Assembly: GCA_021801945.1 (NCBI GenBank)
Contig: JAKABE010000011.1
Span: 1-23,197, forward strand
Origin: Acidobacteriota bacterium
Lineage (GTDB): Bacteria > Acidobacteriota > Terriglobia > Terriglobales > Acidobacteriaceae
DNA: 23,197 nt
Direction of reading: 5' to 3'
The notes beneath the pieces are model-generated. The model ran no database searches. It saw only the letters and a program-made list of their open reading frames with translations, and had not been told where the DNA came from. Shown here piece by piece: positions 15,772-23,197 of this stretch (position 1 is its first letter; each line of letters starts with the position of its first letter). A program made the position numbers and the translations under genes.

Positions 15772-16989
15772 CTAAAAGGGAAGCTTCAATAACAGGTCAG
15801 GGGGGTGATCGGATCGGTGGGCTGCGAGCCATGCGGTGAGTTCATTGGGGGGAAGCGGCCTGGAGAAGAGAAATCCTTGGCCGACATGGCAGCCAAACGC
15901 GAGCAGCGCTTCTTCTTGTTCAGGGCTTTCTACGCCCTCGGCGACGACCCGCATGCCGAGGTCTCTGCCCATCTCGATTATTTTCCGCACAAGGACGCGG
16001 TAGCTGTCGTTGGCATGCATGTGTTTCACGAACAGCCTATCGATCTTCAACTCCGTTGCGGGCACCAACTGCAATTGCTGCATCATCGAATAGCCGGTGC
16101 CGAAATCGTCGATGGAGAGCTGCACCTGCTTCATGCGGAGCCTCGTCAGGACATCCAGGGTTCGCGGCAATTCCTTAATGAAACCGCTCTCCGTGATCTC
16201 CAGAATGATTTTGTCCGCTGGAAATCCATGGTGCTCCGCCGCGGAGACGACGCGATCCGGCAAGGTGAGGTCGCGGAGGACGGGAGCCGTGAGATTCAGA
16301 GAAAGGGTAGGATCCGCTCCATTCACTCCGCGAAAGGCGGCCGCTTCGCTCAACCCCCTATCAATGATGTCCCAGGTGAATCGCTCCATCAGTTGCAGTT
16401 TCTCAATTTGAGGAATGAAGCTATCGGGGGGCACCATTCCGTGGACAGGATGCAACCATCTCGCCAGGGCCTCAACTCCCACCACGCGACGGTCGGTAAG
16501 GCTGAGTTGCGGCTGGTAATAAAGAGAAAACTCTCCGCGATCCAGTGCGGACCGCAACTCCATCTCGGTGAAAGATGGGAGAGCGGCGCGTTGCGCGGGC
16601 TGGGGTTGCGGATGCTCTGGCCTGCCGGCCAAAAGCTGCTCCAGGGCGGTCACGCGAAATGGCTTGTGTAAATGGCCCGCGACCTCGAGTCCGAGCGATT
16701 GCGCCATTCTTTTCGCCAATTCGATGACGCGCATTTCAATCCCGCTCATGAGGATCACTTTCGCGCGGCAGCGGCGTTCGGCGAGCTTCCGGAGGACTTC
16801 GATGCCGTCGATTCCCGGCATCATCAAATCGAGCATAACCATGTCCGCGTCTTGCGCAAGCGCATCCAGAAACTGCGACACGTCATTGGTAGCCGTGCAC
16901 TCGAAGCCCATGTCCAAAGCGATTGTCTTGATCAGCTCACGGATATCGGGATCGTCATCGATGACCAGCAGTCTGCTCGGGGGAGTCAT
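15772..16989 (-). CDS. Response regulator with EAL domain (cyclic-di-GMP phosphodiesterase)
   Basis: The 405-residue cytoplasmic protein joins a receiver domain (about 6-125: acidic DDD near 11-13, phosphorylation site D54 in VMLDLMMPG, K109 in HLHKPF) to an EAL domain (about 140-390). The EAL site looks complete: E173 in VEALARW, N232 in LSLNLT, E264 in LEITES, D294-D295 in DDFGTGYS, K315 in ELKIDR and E351 in VAEGVE. It should split cyclic-di-GMP to pGpG, with activity set by phosphorylation. I chose the second ATG (16987-16989) because GGAGGT lies ten bases upstream; the first ATG (17007) is six codons earlier and contains that SD. It starts 42 bases behind the kinase gene, its probable partner. 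Confidence 0.9.
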   Translation of the reverse strand: MTPPSRLLVIDDDPDIRELIKTIALDMGFECTATNDVSQFLDALAQDADMVMLDLMMPGIDGIEVLRKLAERRCRAKVILMSGIEMRVIELAKRMAQSLGLEVAGHLHKPFRVTALEQLLAGRPEHPQPQPAQRAALPSFTEMELRSALDRGEFSLYYQPQLSLTDRRVVGVEALARWLHPVHGMVPPDSFIPQIEKLQLMERFTWDIIDRGLSEAAAFRGVNGADPTLSLNLTAPVLRDLTLPDRVVSAAEHHGFPADKIILEITESGFIKELPRTLDVLTRLRMKQVQLSIDDFGTGYSMMQQLQLVPATELKIDRLFVKHMHANDSYRVLVRKIIEMGRDLGMRVVAEGVESPEQEEALLAFGCHVGQGFLFSRPLPPNELTAWLAAHRSDHPPDLLLKLPF

Positions 16990-17031
16990 GCTGCCAAGGA
17001 CCTCCATTGGCGGTGCATCAACATAAAGCCA

Positions 17032-19731
17032 CTAATATTCGGCCATTTTTTGATTGCCCTCTTCCATCACTCGTCTCAGCAATCGTTCGAACTCGTCGCG
17101 TTGGTAGGGTTTTCTGAGAAGCGGCCCTTCGGAGAGCTTTCCGTTCTTTTCCGTCAGCGCGTCCGCGGGGAAGCCTGAAGAGTAGACGATCTTAATTGCG
17201 GGGTTCCACTCCCGCAGTCTCTGCGCCAGATCCACGCCGTTCATCCCGCCCGGCATGAGAATGTCCGTAATCACCAGGGCTATCTCCGGCTCGCGTCCCG
17301 CCACCTCCAAAGCGACAGCCGCGCTCTTGGCCGGGAAAGCCTCATGCCCCATCTCTCGCAGGTAAGAAGCCGCAATCTCGAGCAGGTCCTCTTCGTCATC
17401 GACCACCAGGACCTTCGCGCGCCGCCAGGGTACCTGCTTTTCGGGAGCTTTCGCATTGGACACCGGCTGCGCATCTTCTGCCAACGGCAGGTAAAGAGAC
17501 ACCGTAGTGCCATAACCTAGCTCGCTGTAGATGCGCGCAATTCCCCCGGATTGCTTCGCAATTCCGTAGACCATGGTCAGGCCCAGTCCCGAGCCTTTAC
17601 CAGCCGGCTTGGTTGAAAAGAACGGATCGAACGCTCGTTCCAGCGTCTCCGCCGACATTCCCGTGCCGGTATCCGAAACGGAAACACAGGCATAGACACC
17701 AGCTTTCAAATCACCGGTACGAACAGCGGGATAGGCGGGCTCCAGATTCGAGAGCCGCGTCGCAATGGTCAGCCTTCCTCCGCCCGGCATGGCGTCCCGG
17801 GCGTTCACCACGAGGTTCAGGAGTGCGTTTTCCAGACCGGTCGGATCGACCAAGACCGGCGGCAGGGCGGAGTCGCATTCCATCTTCATCGTGATCTCAG
17901 GCCCCAGAACGCGCGCAGCGAGTTCGGCAGTATTGCGCACACAATCTGCCAGGCTCGTGGGACGAGGCGATAAGTCTTCCTGCCTGGAAAAGGCCAGTAG
18001 CCGTCGCGTCAGGTCGGCGCCGCGGACCGCTGCCTTATGTGCTGTCCGCACCCGCGCCAAAGGCGCCGGCTGGCCGCCCAAAGCTCTTTCGAGCAGGTCG
18101 AGATTGCCGATGATAATCCCCAGAAGATTGTTGAAGTCGTGGGCGATGCCCCCCGTCAACTGGCCCATGGCTTCCATCTTCTGGCTCTGCCGCAACTGCT
18201 GCTGCATCTGTTTCGCGCCCGTAATATCGCGTGCAATCTTCGAAGCGCCGACGATTGCTCCGGCGGCGTTCCGGATAGGCGAGATGGTCAGCGAAACCTG
18301 AAGGGAATTTCCACTTTTGCGAAGCCGCTGGGTTTCAAAATGCGTGACCGTCTCTCCGTTCTCAATTCGCCTTAAAATATCGTCTTCCTCACCGCTCCGA
18401 TCGGGAGGAATCAGGATTCGAATGGACTGCCCGATCATTTCCAAACTCGCATACCCGAACAGCTTTTCTGCGCCCCGGTTCCAAGAAGTAATGATCCCGT
18501 CGAGGTTAACTCCGATAATCGCGTCTTCCGAGGACTCCACGATAACGGCCAGCCGAGATCGAACCTCGTCCATCTGTTCCCGTTCTGTCGTGTCGCGATA
18601 ACTGATCATCACCTGGGACGATCCACCTGACGCATCGAAGATGGGTCGTGTGCTCACTTCTACAGAAATGCTCTTTCCGGTGTCTTTGCGGCGGAAACGC
18701 AGCCGGTAATTGTCGATGAAATCCCCTCGAATTGCCCGCTGGAGCGGCAGCATCTCAGTGGGCAGGACCGTTCCATCCGGGAGCGACAATTCAAACTCAC
18801 GGCGCAATGCCTCGTAACTCCGGATCGCCGTAGCGCCGAACAGCTTCACGGCCGAGGCGTTCGTCTGGACGATCTGAAGGGCGCGGTCGAACACGACGAT
18901 GCCCTCTGCCATGTTCTCAAAGATATTCTGCAGTTGAACCCGGCTGCGGGCCAGCTCCTGGGCGTGCAGGGAGAGCGCACGATCCCTCATTGCGGTGACG
19001 ATCGCGGTCAAGAGAACCACCATCGTAACGACAACGACACCCAAGAGGGCGAGCGCGTTCACCCGTACAGCATGTTGCAGGCTCCCCTGAACGGTGGGCG
19101 TAGGAACAAAGGTGGCGGCAGCCATCCCGACATAGTGCATGGCCGGAATCGCGGAGCCCATGAGCAAGACAGCCCAAACCTTGCGCCAGCTCCAGGTGGG
19201 AATGTCTTCCCGGAAGGCAAAGCCCAGTTTGAGAGCAATAAATGAGTCGGCAATGGCAATCGCAATGGACAGGATCACCAGAAGCGGGTTGTAGACGATG
19301 TCTGCGGCCAGCCGCATCGCGCTCATACCGATGTAGTGCATCCCGGCGATGCCGGCGCCCATAAACAGGCTTCCGGCAACCGCGTTGCGGACGGACATGG
19401 CGGGACGGCTGACAATCAGCAGCGCGACTCCGGAAGCGAGGACCGCGGCAAGCAGAGAAATGACTACCGTGGGCCATGCGTATTCCACGGGAATCGGCAG
19501 GTGGAACGCCTCCATCCCGACATAGTGCATCGACCATATGCCGATCCCCATTGCAAAGGCGCCGCCGCATAACCATGCAGCGCGGGCGCGCCCAGAGGCA
19601 GCAGTCATCCGCCCACCGAGATCGAGGGCGGCGAACGAAGCGATCATGACTATGACGATGGAAAGCGCGACCAGAGGGAGGCTGTAATGCCCCTCAAGCG
19701 GCCTCCTGACGGCTTCAGCATCGGCAAACAT
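17032..19731 (-). CDS. MHYT-PAS hybrid histidine kinase
   Basis: The 899-residue membrane protein contains, in order: a seven-span MHYT sensor (about 15-248) with three MHYx motifs (68-71, 131-134, 198-201), a PAS-like domain (about 262-385), a PAS domain (about 390-505, SEDAIIGVNLDGIITSWNRG), a HisKA-type dimerisation domain with phospho-histidine H531 (GGIAHDFNNLL), an ATPase domain (N643, DTGTGM 687-692, GKGSGLG 711-717), and a receiver domain (DDEED 778-782, phosphorylation site D823, K874). MHYT domains are proposed to sense O2, CO or NO through a metal, probably copper. A phosphorelay to the next gene, a REC-EAL protein, is likely. The ATG at 19729-19731 lacks a clear Shine-Dalgarno sequence but directly precedes the sensor. 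Confidence 0.92.
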   Translation of the reverse strand: MFADAEAVRRPLEGHYSLPLVALSIVIVMIASFAALDLGGRMTAASGRARAAWLCGGAFAMGIGIWSMHYVGMEAFHLPIPVEYAWPTVVISLLAAVLASGVALLIVSRPAMSVRNAVAGSLFMGAGIAGMHYIGMSAMRLAADIVYNPLLVILSIAIAIADSFIALKLGFAFREDIPTWSWRKVWAVLLMGSAIPAMHYVGMAAATFVPTPTVQGSLQHAVRVNALALLGVVVVTMVVLLTAIVTAMRDRALSLHAQELARSRVQLQNIFENMAEGIVVFDRALQIVQTNASAVKLFGATAIRSYEALRREFELSLPDGTVLPTEMLPLQRAIRGDFIDNYRLRFRRKDTGKSISVEVSTRPIFDASGGSSQVMISYRDTTEREQMDEVRSRLAVIVESSEDAIIGVNLDGIITSWNRGAEKLFGYASLEMIGQSIRILIPPDRSGEEDDILRRIENGETVTHFETQRLRKSGNSLQVSLTISPIRNAAGAIVGASKIARDITGAKQMQQQLRQSQKMEAMGQLTGGIAHDFNNLLGIIIGNLDLLERALGGQPAPLARVRTAHKAAVRGADLTRRLLAFSRQEDLSPRPTSLADCVRNTAELAARVLGPEITMKMECDSALPPVLVDPTGLENALLNLVVNARDAMPGGGRLTIATRLSNLEPAYPAVRTGDLKAGVYACVSVSDTGTGMSAETLERAFDPFFSTKPAGKGSGLGLTMVYGIAKQSGGIARIYSELGYGTTVSLYLPLAEDAQPVSNAKAPEKQVPWRRAKVLVVDDEEDLLEIAASYLREMGHEAFPAKSAAVALEVAGREPEIALVITDILMPGGMNGVDLAQRLREWNPAIKIVYSSGFPADALTEKNGKLSEGPLLRKPYQRDEFERLLRRVMEEGNQKMAEY

Positions 19732-20099
19732 AGATATATGTACCGGCCCCGCAAACGCCTACGCTGCAAAGCAGAGAATGTGCCCTTCCATGGGGAATAA
19801 AAGGCGCTCGGGCACCATGGACCCCCAGTCTACCACCGAATTGCAGCAACTGCACCAACGCCGATGGGCCTTTCTGCGAAGCAACAGCCGACCAGTTCGT
19901 TCACGGAAGCGGTCCACTACCCGGAAGCATGCAACTGACGTTGGGCCAGGCATGAAGTGAACAGATCATCCTTTGCGGGACAGACACCGGTATCTTCCGG
20001 TCGCGCGACGCATCAGCGTTCGCCTCCTGCTTGGTCCAAGTCAGAAGAAAAAGAACCGTGGCGGCAAAGTTGTCGTCACCCGGAGGCGCGAGCGCGGTT
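19732..20099. other. Gene-free stretch upstream of the MHYT kinase
   Basis: Frames up to 124 codons are open here, but none shows a domain or a ribosome binding site. The part near 19732 should hold the kinase promoter; I could not find a convincing -35/-10 pair. The part near 20099 contains the putative terminator of the beta-helix protein gene. Confidence 0.5.
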
Positions 20100-20100
20100 C
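20043..20100 (-). terminator. Candidate intrinsic terminator of the beta-helix protein gene
   Basis: On the minus strand GAACCGCG (20100-20093), which begins at the last base of the stop codon, can pair with CACGGTTC (20060-20053) over eight positions with one G-T wobble, followed at once by TTTTTCTTCT. The loop is long (about 32 bases) and contains a smaller GCGC/GCGC stem. The T-rich tail directly behind the stem supports termination; the long loop argues against a strong one. Confidence 0.4.
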
Positions 20101-23090
20101 TATTTTCCCGCCGCCGCCGTTTGCAACGCATACAGCGAGTCACGGGCTCCGATATATAGGGTCTTGTTCTCCGGTCCGCCGAAGGCTAGGCTGCCCGGCC
20201 GCTCCGGAATATCCACCTCGCCGATCTGGCGGCCTCCGGCGTTGTAAATGTAGATTTGGCCCGCTGCCACATATACATTTCCGACGGTATCGGTCACCAC
20301 GCTGTACCCGCCGCGCGGCGCGAACACCGTCGCCGTCAAATGCTTGAGACTGTCGAGGCGCAGGCGATAGGTGGCGCCGTCATCCTCGCTGGCCGCCATG
20401 TGCTCATCGCCGACGTGGAAGAGCCTCCACTGGGACGCTTGCAGCATCGGCCGCCAGTCGCCGCCGGCCATGATGGCGTGGGTGGTTCCTGGCGCGTAGT
20501 AGTAGCCACGCGTCTGGTTCTCATAGCCCATGATCATCATGTTGCTGCGCGGCTCATAGATCGGTCCGCGATGCTCCAACTGCAACTCAAGGTCCTGCAC
20601 GCCGTGGAGGAATCCGACCGGCAGCATCAGGCTGGTTCCGCTCACGGGAGCGCTGGCGGGATCGATCTTCTTCGTCTCGCCAGTACGTTCGTTGACGGCG
20701 TACACCGAGCGGTCAAAATCCAACACCAGCAGCCATCCATTTCCGGCATACGCCGCTGCCATTGGTTTGCTCACCTGATCGCTGAGGACTTCAGCCTTCC
20801 GCGCGGCGGCATTCCATCTGTAGACGCGGTGCGTGGCTTCGTCGGTGAAAAAGAGATTTCCACGATCGTCCACTGTGAGGCCTTCCGCATCAATAAAGCC
20901 GCCGGCCAGCTTTTCCAGCTTTGCTCCGGGCGCAAAGACACCGACAGGCGGCGGCAGAGGAGGGCCGACCCTGAGATCGGGGCCGATGGTAAAGGCCGTG
21001 AAGTTATGCGCCCGCACATATACTCCGCTGGTGTGATCGAGGACGCTGTTGTCGTAGGCGAGCCGCGTCATGCTGAAGGTATGCATGTTCTCAATACGGA
21101 TATCGGTCGAATCCGTCGATTCCACCGCACTCAGCTTTGGCAGCACCTGCCGCGAGACCCGGTAGGCGAACAGGTTCGCGAACAGGATATGATGAGCGTC
21201 CACCAGGTCGGCCGTAAACGAGTCCACGCCAGCCGGATTTTCTTCCTCGGTTTGCAGCGCATAGATGGTCCAGTTGGAGGCGTGGATGAACTGCGTCTCG
21301 TGGTGCATGTGATGCTCACAGGACAACTGGTAGACGACGCTGGGCGTGGTTGTGTTCTCCACCACCAGCCCCGCTCTCGCCAGGGTGTTCGAGGTCCACA
21401 CGCCGCGGAAGACGCCTCCTCCTCCGTCCCGAACCCAGAGGCTGGGGTACTGGGATCCGGCGTACTTTGCGAAGCGCTGCCGGTACTCCTCCATGAACTT
21501 CCGCATGGCGGCGGGATTCCGGCGCAGTGCGGCGAAATTAGGCCGCGGCCCCGCGGCGGCGAGTTTGGGCGCGAGCTCGTGGTTGATGAATCCTGGGCCT
21601 TCCCTCAGGTTCACATCCTGAAGCATGGAATGAGGTCCCGCGAACCACTCCACCCCGACGGCGCGCTGATCCTCATCTTCGGTGACGATTCCGATTCCGG
21701 AGATGATCGCTGCTCCGCCCTTGGCGCTCTCCACAGTCGGGACGGGCGCGCCCTGGCCGGTGAAGTTCGGCGAATCGTTGGTCACGATGAGCGCAGTAGT
21801 GCCGGGGTTGAAGCCGATCAGCACGCTGTCTTTTCTGAGATGCAGCGTATTGGTCACCCGATAGAAGCCGCTGGGAAAATACAGCACGCGATGAGCCTGG
21901 ATGGCTGCCTGGAGGGCTGCGGTGTCATCCGAGCCGTCCCCTTTCACGCCCAGCGTATGCACGTTCACCCAATCCTGCATGGGCGGCAGGGACGGAATGT
22001 CGGAGGCCACCGCGCGGCCAGCTCCGGCGCGCTCGCGATGGCGGACTTCGATGCCCAGGTCGCGCCCGTCAGGGCCGATCATCTCGCCGACGGTCAGGTG
22101 TATCTCGACGAAGGGGCTGGGACTTCCCTTCACCGCAAACGTCCCGCCCGAGGCCGGTTCGCCCTCCACGAGTTGAGGCACGCTCCGGCAAACCACGTGG
22201 TCCAGAGTGATTTCGTTCAGCTCCTTGCGAGCATCGCCGAGCACCAGCGCCGCCCGGCTGATGTCCTCCAGCACCAAGTCGTGCGCATACAATTCCTCGA
22301 TCTGTCCTGAGGGAATCTCGATCGCCACCGGTGTGTGCGCAAAGTGGTCGCGCACCAGAGTCATGCCCGCTTGCTGAGTCTGGATGGCGGCGCGCCGCTG
22401 GCCTGTAAAGCTCGAATCCGTGAGCAGAAACTGCCATGCCGGCGATGTCTTTTGGGTGATAATGCCATATTCGCCGCCTTCGATCTGAAGGCCGGTGGCG
22501 CCGTTGCCGATCTCTTCGATGGCGGCCCGGCCATCGCCGCCGTCGAACCGTATGTGCTCAAGAAACGAATGCTGCGCCACGCGAAAGCGCACCGCGATGG
22601 CGTCTGGGTTGCCGGGGCCGATCTGGAAGTTGATATTGCTGATCTCGCTGTAGAAGGTGAACTCGTTGGCATCGACAATGGGCTCGCCCGGCCGAGGACG
22701 CTGGTTGGCAAACTGCACCATGTAACGGCCCGTCGCCTCGAATCCGTGCCCCTGCTGATAGCCGGGCGTGTTCGGCCCCAAAACGAATACCGGACGATGC
22801 GCGCCAAAGCCGATGAGCCGGATTCCCGACCAGAGGTAAACCGTGTGCGTGATCCGGTATCTGCCCTCGGCGACAAAGACGATGCCTTCGCCGGTCGTCT
22901 CCTGCACGCGATTGATGGCGGCCTGAATGGCGGCCGTGTCGTCCGCTTGGCCGTTGCCAGCCGCGCCGAAGCTTCCGGGCTGCAGGTACACCGCATGAGG
23001 ATCGTCCGGCCGCATGGTATACACCGATTGGGCGCGAATCGGCAGGGCGGCCAGCACAGCAAATGCAAGGAACCATGGCACTCTACGCAT
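20100..23090 (-). CDS. Exported pectate-lyase-3/GH55-like beta-helix protein with C-terminal beta-propeller
   Basis: The 996-residue protein has a signal peptide (1-20), then a right-handed beta-helix module starting with the GxxGNGxxDDTAAIQAAIN pattern (41-60) of Pectate_lyase_3/GH55-like proteins, and a second one at about 375-700 (LGVKGDGSDDTAALQAAI). From about 720 the sequence changes to NHL/SMP-30-like propeller repeats (GFIDAEGLTVDDRGNLFFTDE). Such double beta-helix proteins act on polysaccharides, e.g. as pectate lyases, beta-1,3-glucanases or sugar-binding proteins; the substrate cannot be deduced. The ATG at 23088-23090 is chosen because GGAG lies nine bases upstream and the signal peptide begins there; the frame is open 18 codons further. 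It is a single-gene unit. Confidence 0.85.
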   Translation of the reverse strand: MRRVPWFLAFAVLAALPIRAQSVYTMRPDDPHAVYLQPGSFGAAGNGQADDTAAIQAAINRVQETTGEGIVFVAEGRYRITHTVYLWSGIRLIGFGAHRPVFVLGPNTPGYQQGHGFEATGRYMVQFANQRPRPGEPIVDANEFTFYSEISNINFQIGPGNPDAIAVRFRVAQHSFLEHIRFDGGDGRAAIEEIGNGATGLQIEGGEYGIITQKTSPAWQFLLTDSSFTGQRRAAIQTQQAGMTLVRDHFAHTPVAIEIPSGQIEELYAHDLVLEDISRAALVLGDARKELNEITLDHVVCRSVPQLVEGEPASGGTFAVKGSPSPFVEIHLTVGEMIGPDGRDLGIEVRHRERAGAGRAVASDIPSLPPMQDWVNVHTLGVKGDGSDDTAALQAAIQAHRVLYFPSGFYRVTNTLHLRKDSVLIGFNPGTTALIVTNDSPNFTGQGAPVPTVESAKGGAAIISGIGIVTEDEDQRAVGVEWFAGPHSMLQDVNLREGPGFINHELAPKLAAAGPRPNFAALRRNPAAMRKFMEEYRQRFAKYAGSQYPSLWVRDGGGGVFRGVWTSNTLARAGLVVENTTTPSVVYQLSCEHHMHHETQFIHASNWTIYALQTEEENPAGVDSFTADLVDAHHILFANLFAYRVSRQVLPKLSAVESTDSTDIRIENMHTFSMTRLAYDNSVLDHTSGVYVRAHNFTAFTIGPDLRVGPPLPPPVGVFAPGAKLEKLAGGFIDAEGLTVDDRGNLFFTDEATHRVYRWNAAARKAEVLSDQVSKPMAAAYAGNGWLLVLDFDRSVYAVNERTGETKKIDPASAPVSGTSLMLPVGFLHGVQDLELQLEHRGPIYEPRSNMMIMGYENQTRGYYYAPGTTHAIMAGGDWRPMLQASQWRLFHVGDEHMAASEDDGATYRLRLDSLKHLTATVFAPRGGYSVVTDTVGNVYVAAGQIYIYNAGGRQIGEVDIPERPGSLAFGGPENKTLYIGARDSLYALQTAAAGK

Positions 23091-23197
23091 GACGCAAGAC
23101 TCCGGTAAAGACTGAATTAGATGCAGAACCTTTATAACGCACACGACAGAAGTTTCCTACCGCAAAGAATCCTTCTCCCCTCCTGGCTGCAAGGTTC

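Noticed and set aside
20256..22310. 684-codon plus-strand frame opposite the beta-helix protein gene
   Set aside because: It lacks any domain and is rich in His, Arg and Gly; the minus-strand protein has a signal peptide and clear repeats.

Overview
This 23.2 kb window is GC-rich, densely coded chromosomal DNA. Gene content and protein style suggest a soil bacterium of the Acidobacteriota (Terriglobia-like); this is inferred without any database search. The supporting features are a compact System I cytochrome c maturation operon, fucose-permease-type and SSS sugar transporters, a large secreted pectate-lyase-fold protein and many membrane signalling domains. I see no rRNA, tRNA, CRISPR array, integrase, transposase or phage gene.

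Layout. (1) 1-2743, minus strand: ccmE-ccmA-ybaK-ccmB-ccmC, with ccmC cut by the window edge. CcmE carries the rare CxxxY haem-attachment motif instead of HxxxY. A YbaK-type Cys-tRNA(Pro) deacylase gene sits inside the operon, joined by ATGA overlaps on both sides. (2) 2744-4408: poorly coding DNA that holds two unannotated, paralogous 33-residue single-span membrane proteins (3124-3225 and 4023-4124), each with a Shine-Dalgarno sequence. The second has a C9 tract between SD and start codon. A Fur-box-like sequence, a short palindrome and an 11-bp hairpin lie in the same stretch. (3) 4409-8564, minus strand: a secreted M28 peptidase of the glutamate carboxypeptidase II type, an MscL channel with a C-terminal zinc ribbon, a small membrane protein, and mtnA of methionine salvage. 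(4) 8792-12318, plus strand: a FucP-like sugar MFS permease, an SSS sodium symporter and a two-span small membrane protein 16 bases behind it. (5) 12682-13971: cyclopropane fatty acid synthase, flanked by inverted repeats. (6) 14374-15630: a divergent pair, an iron-sulfur flavoprotein-like reductase and D-aminoacyl-tRNA deacylase. (7) 15772-19731, minus strand: a two-gene signalling unit, an MHYT-PAS hybrid histidine kinase followed by a REC-EAL cyclic-di-GMP phosphodiesterase. (8) 20100-23090, minus strand: a 996-residue exported protein with two pectate-lyase-3/GH55-like beta-helix modules and a C-terminal beta-propeller.

How the genes work together. The Ccm operon supplies c-type cytochromes to the cell envelope. 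The peptidase, the beta-helix protein and the two sugar transporters fit a scavenger of polymers and peptides. MscL and Cfa adjust the membrane to osmotic and other stress. The MHYT kinase with its EAL partner probably turns a membrane-sensed signal (a diatomic gas or redox cue is proposed for MHYT) into lower cyclic-di-GMP. Two tRNA-editing enzymes of different families (YbaK and Dtd) occur in the same window. The best candidates for something undescribed are the paired 33-residue membrane proteins, the CxxxY Ccm operon with embedded ybaK, and the small membrane protein behind the symporter.
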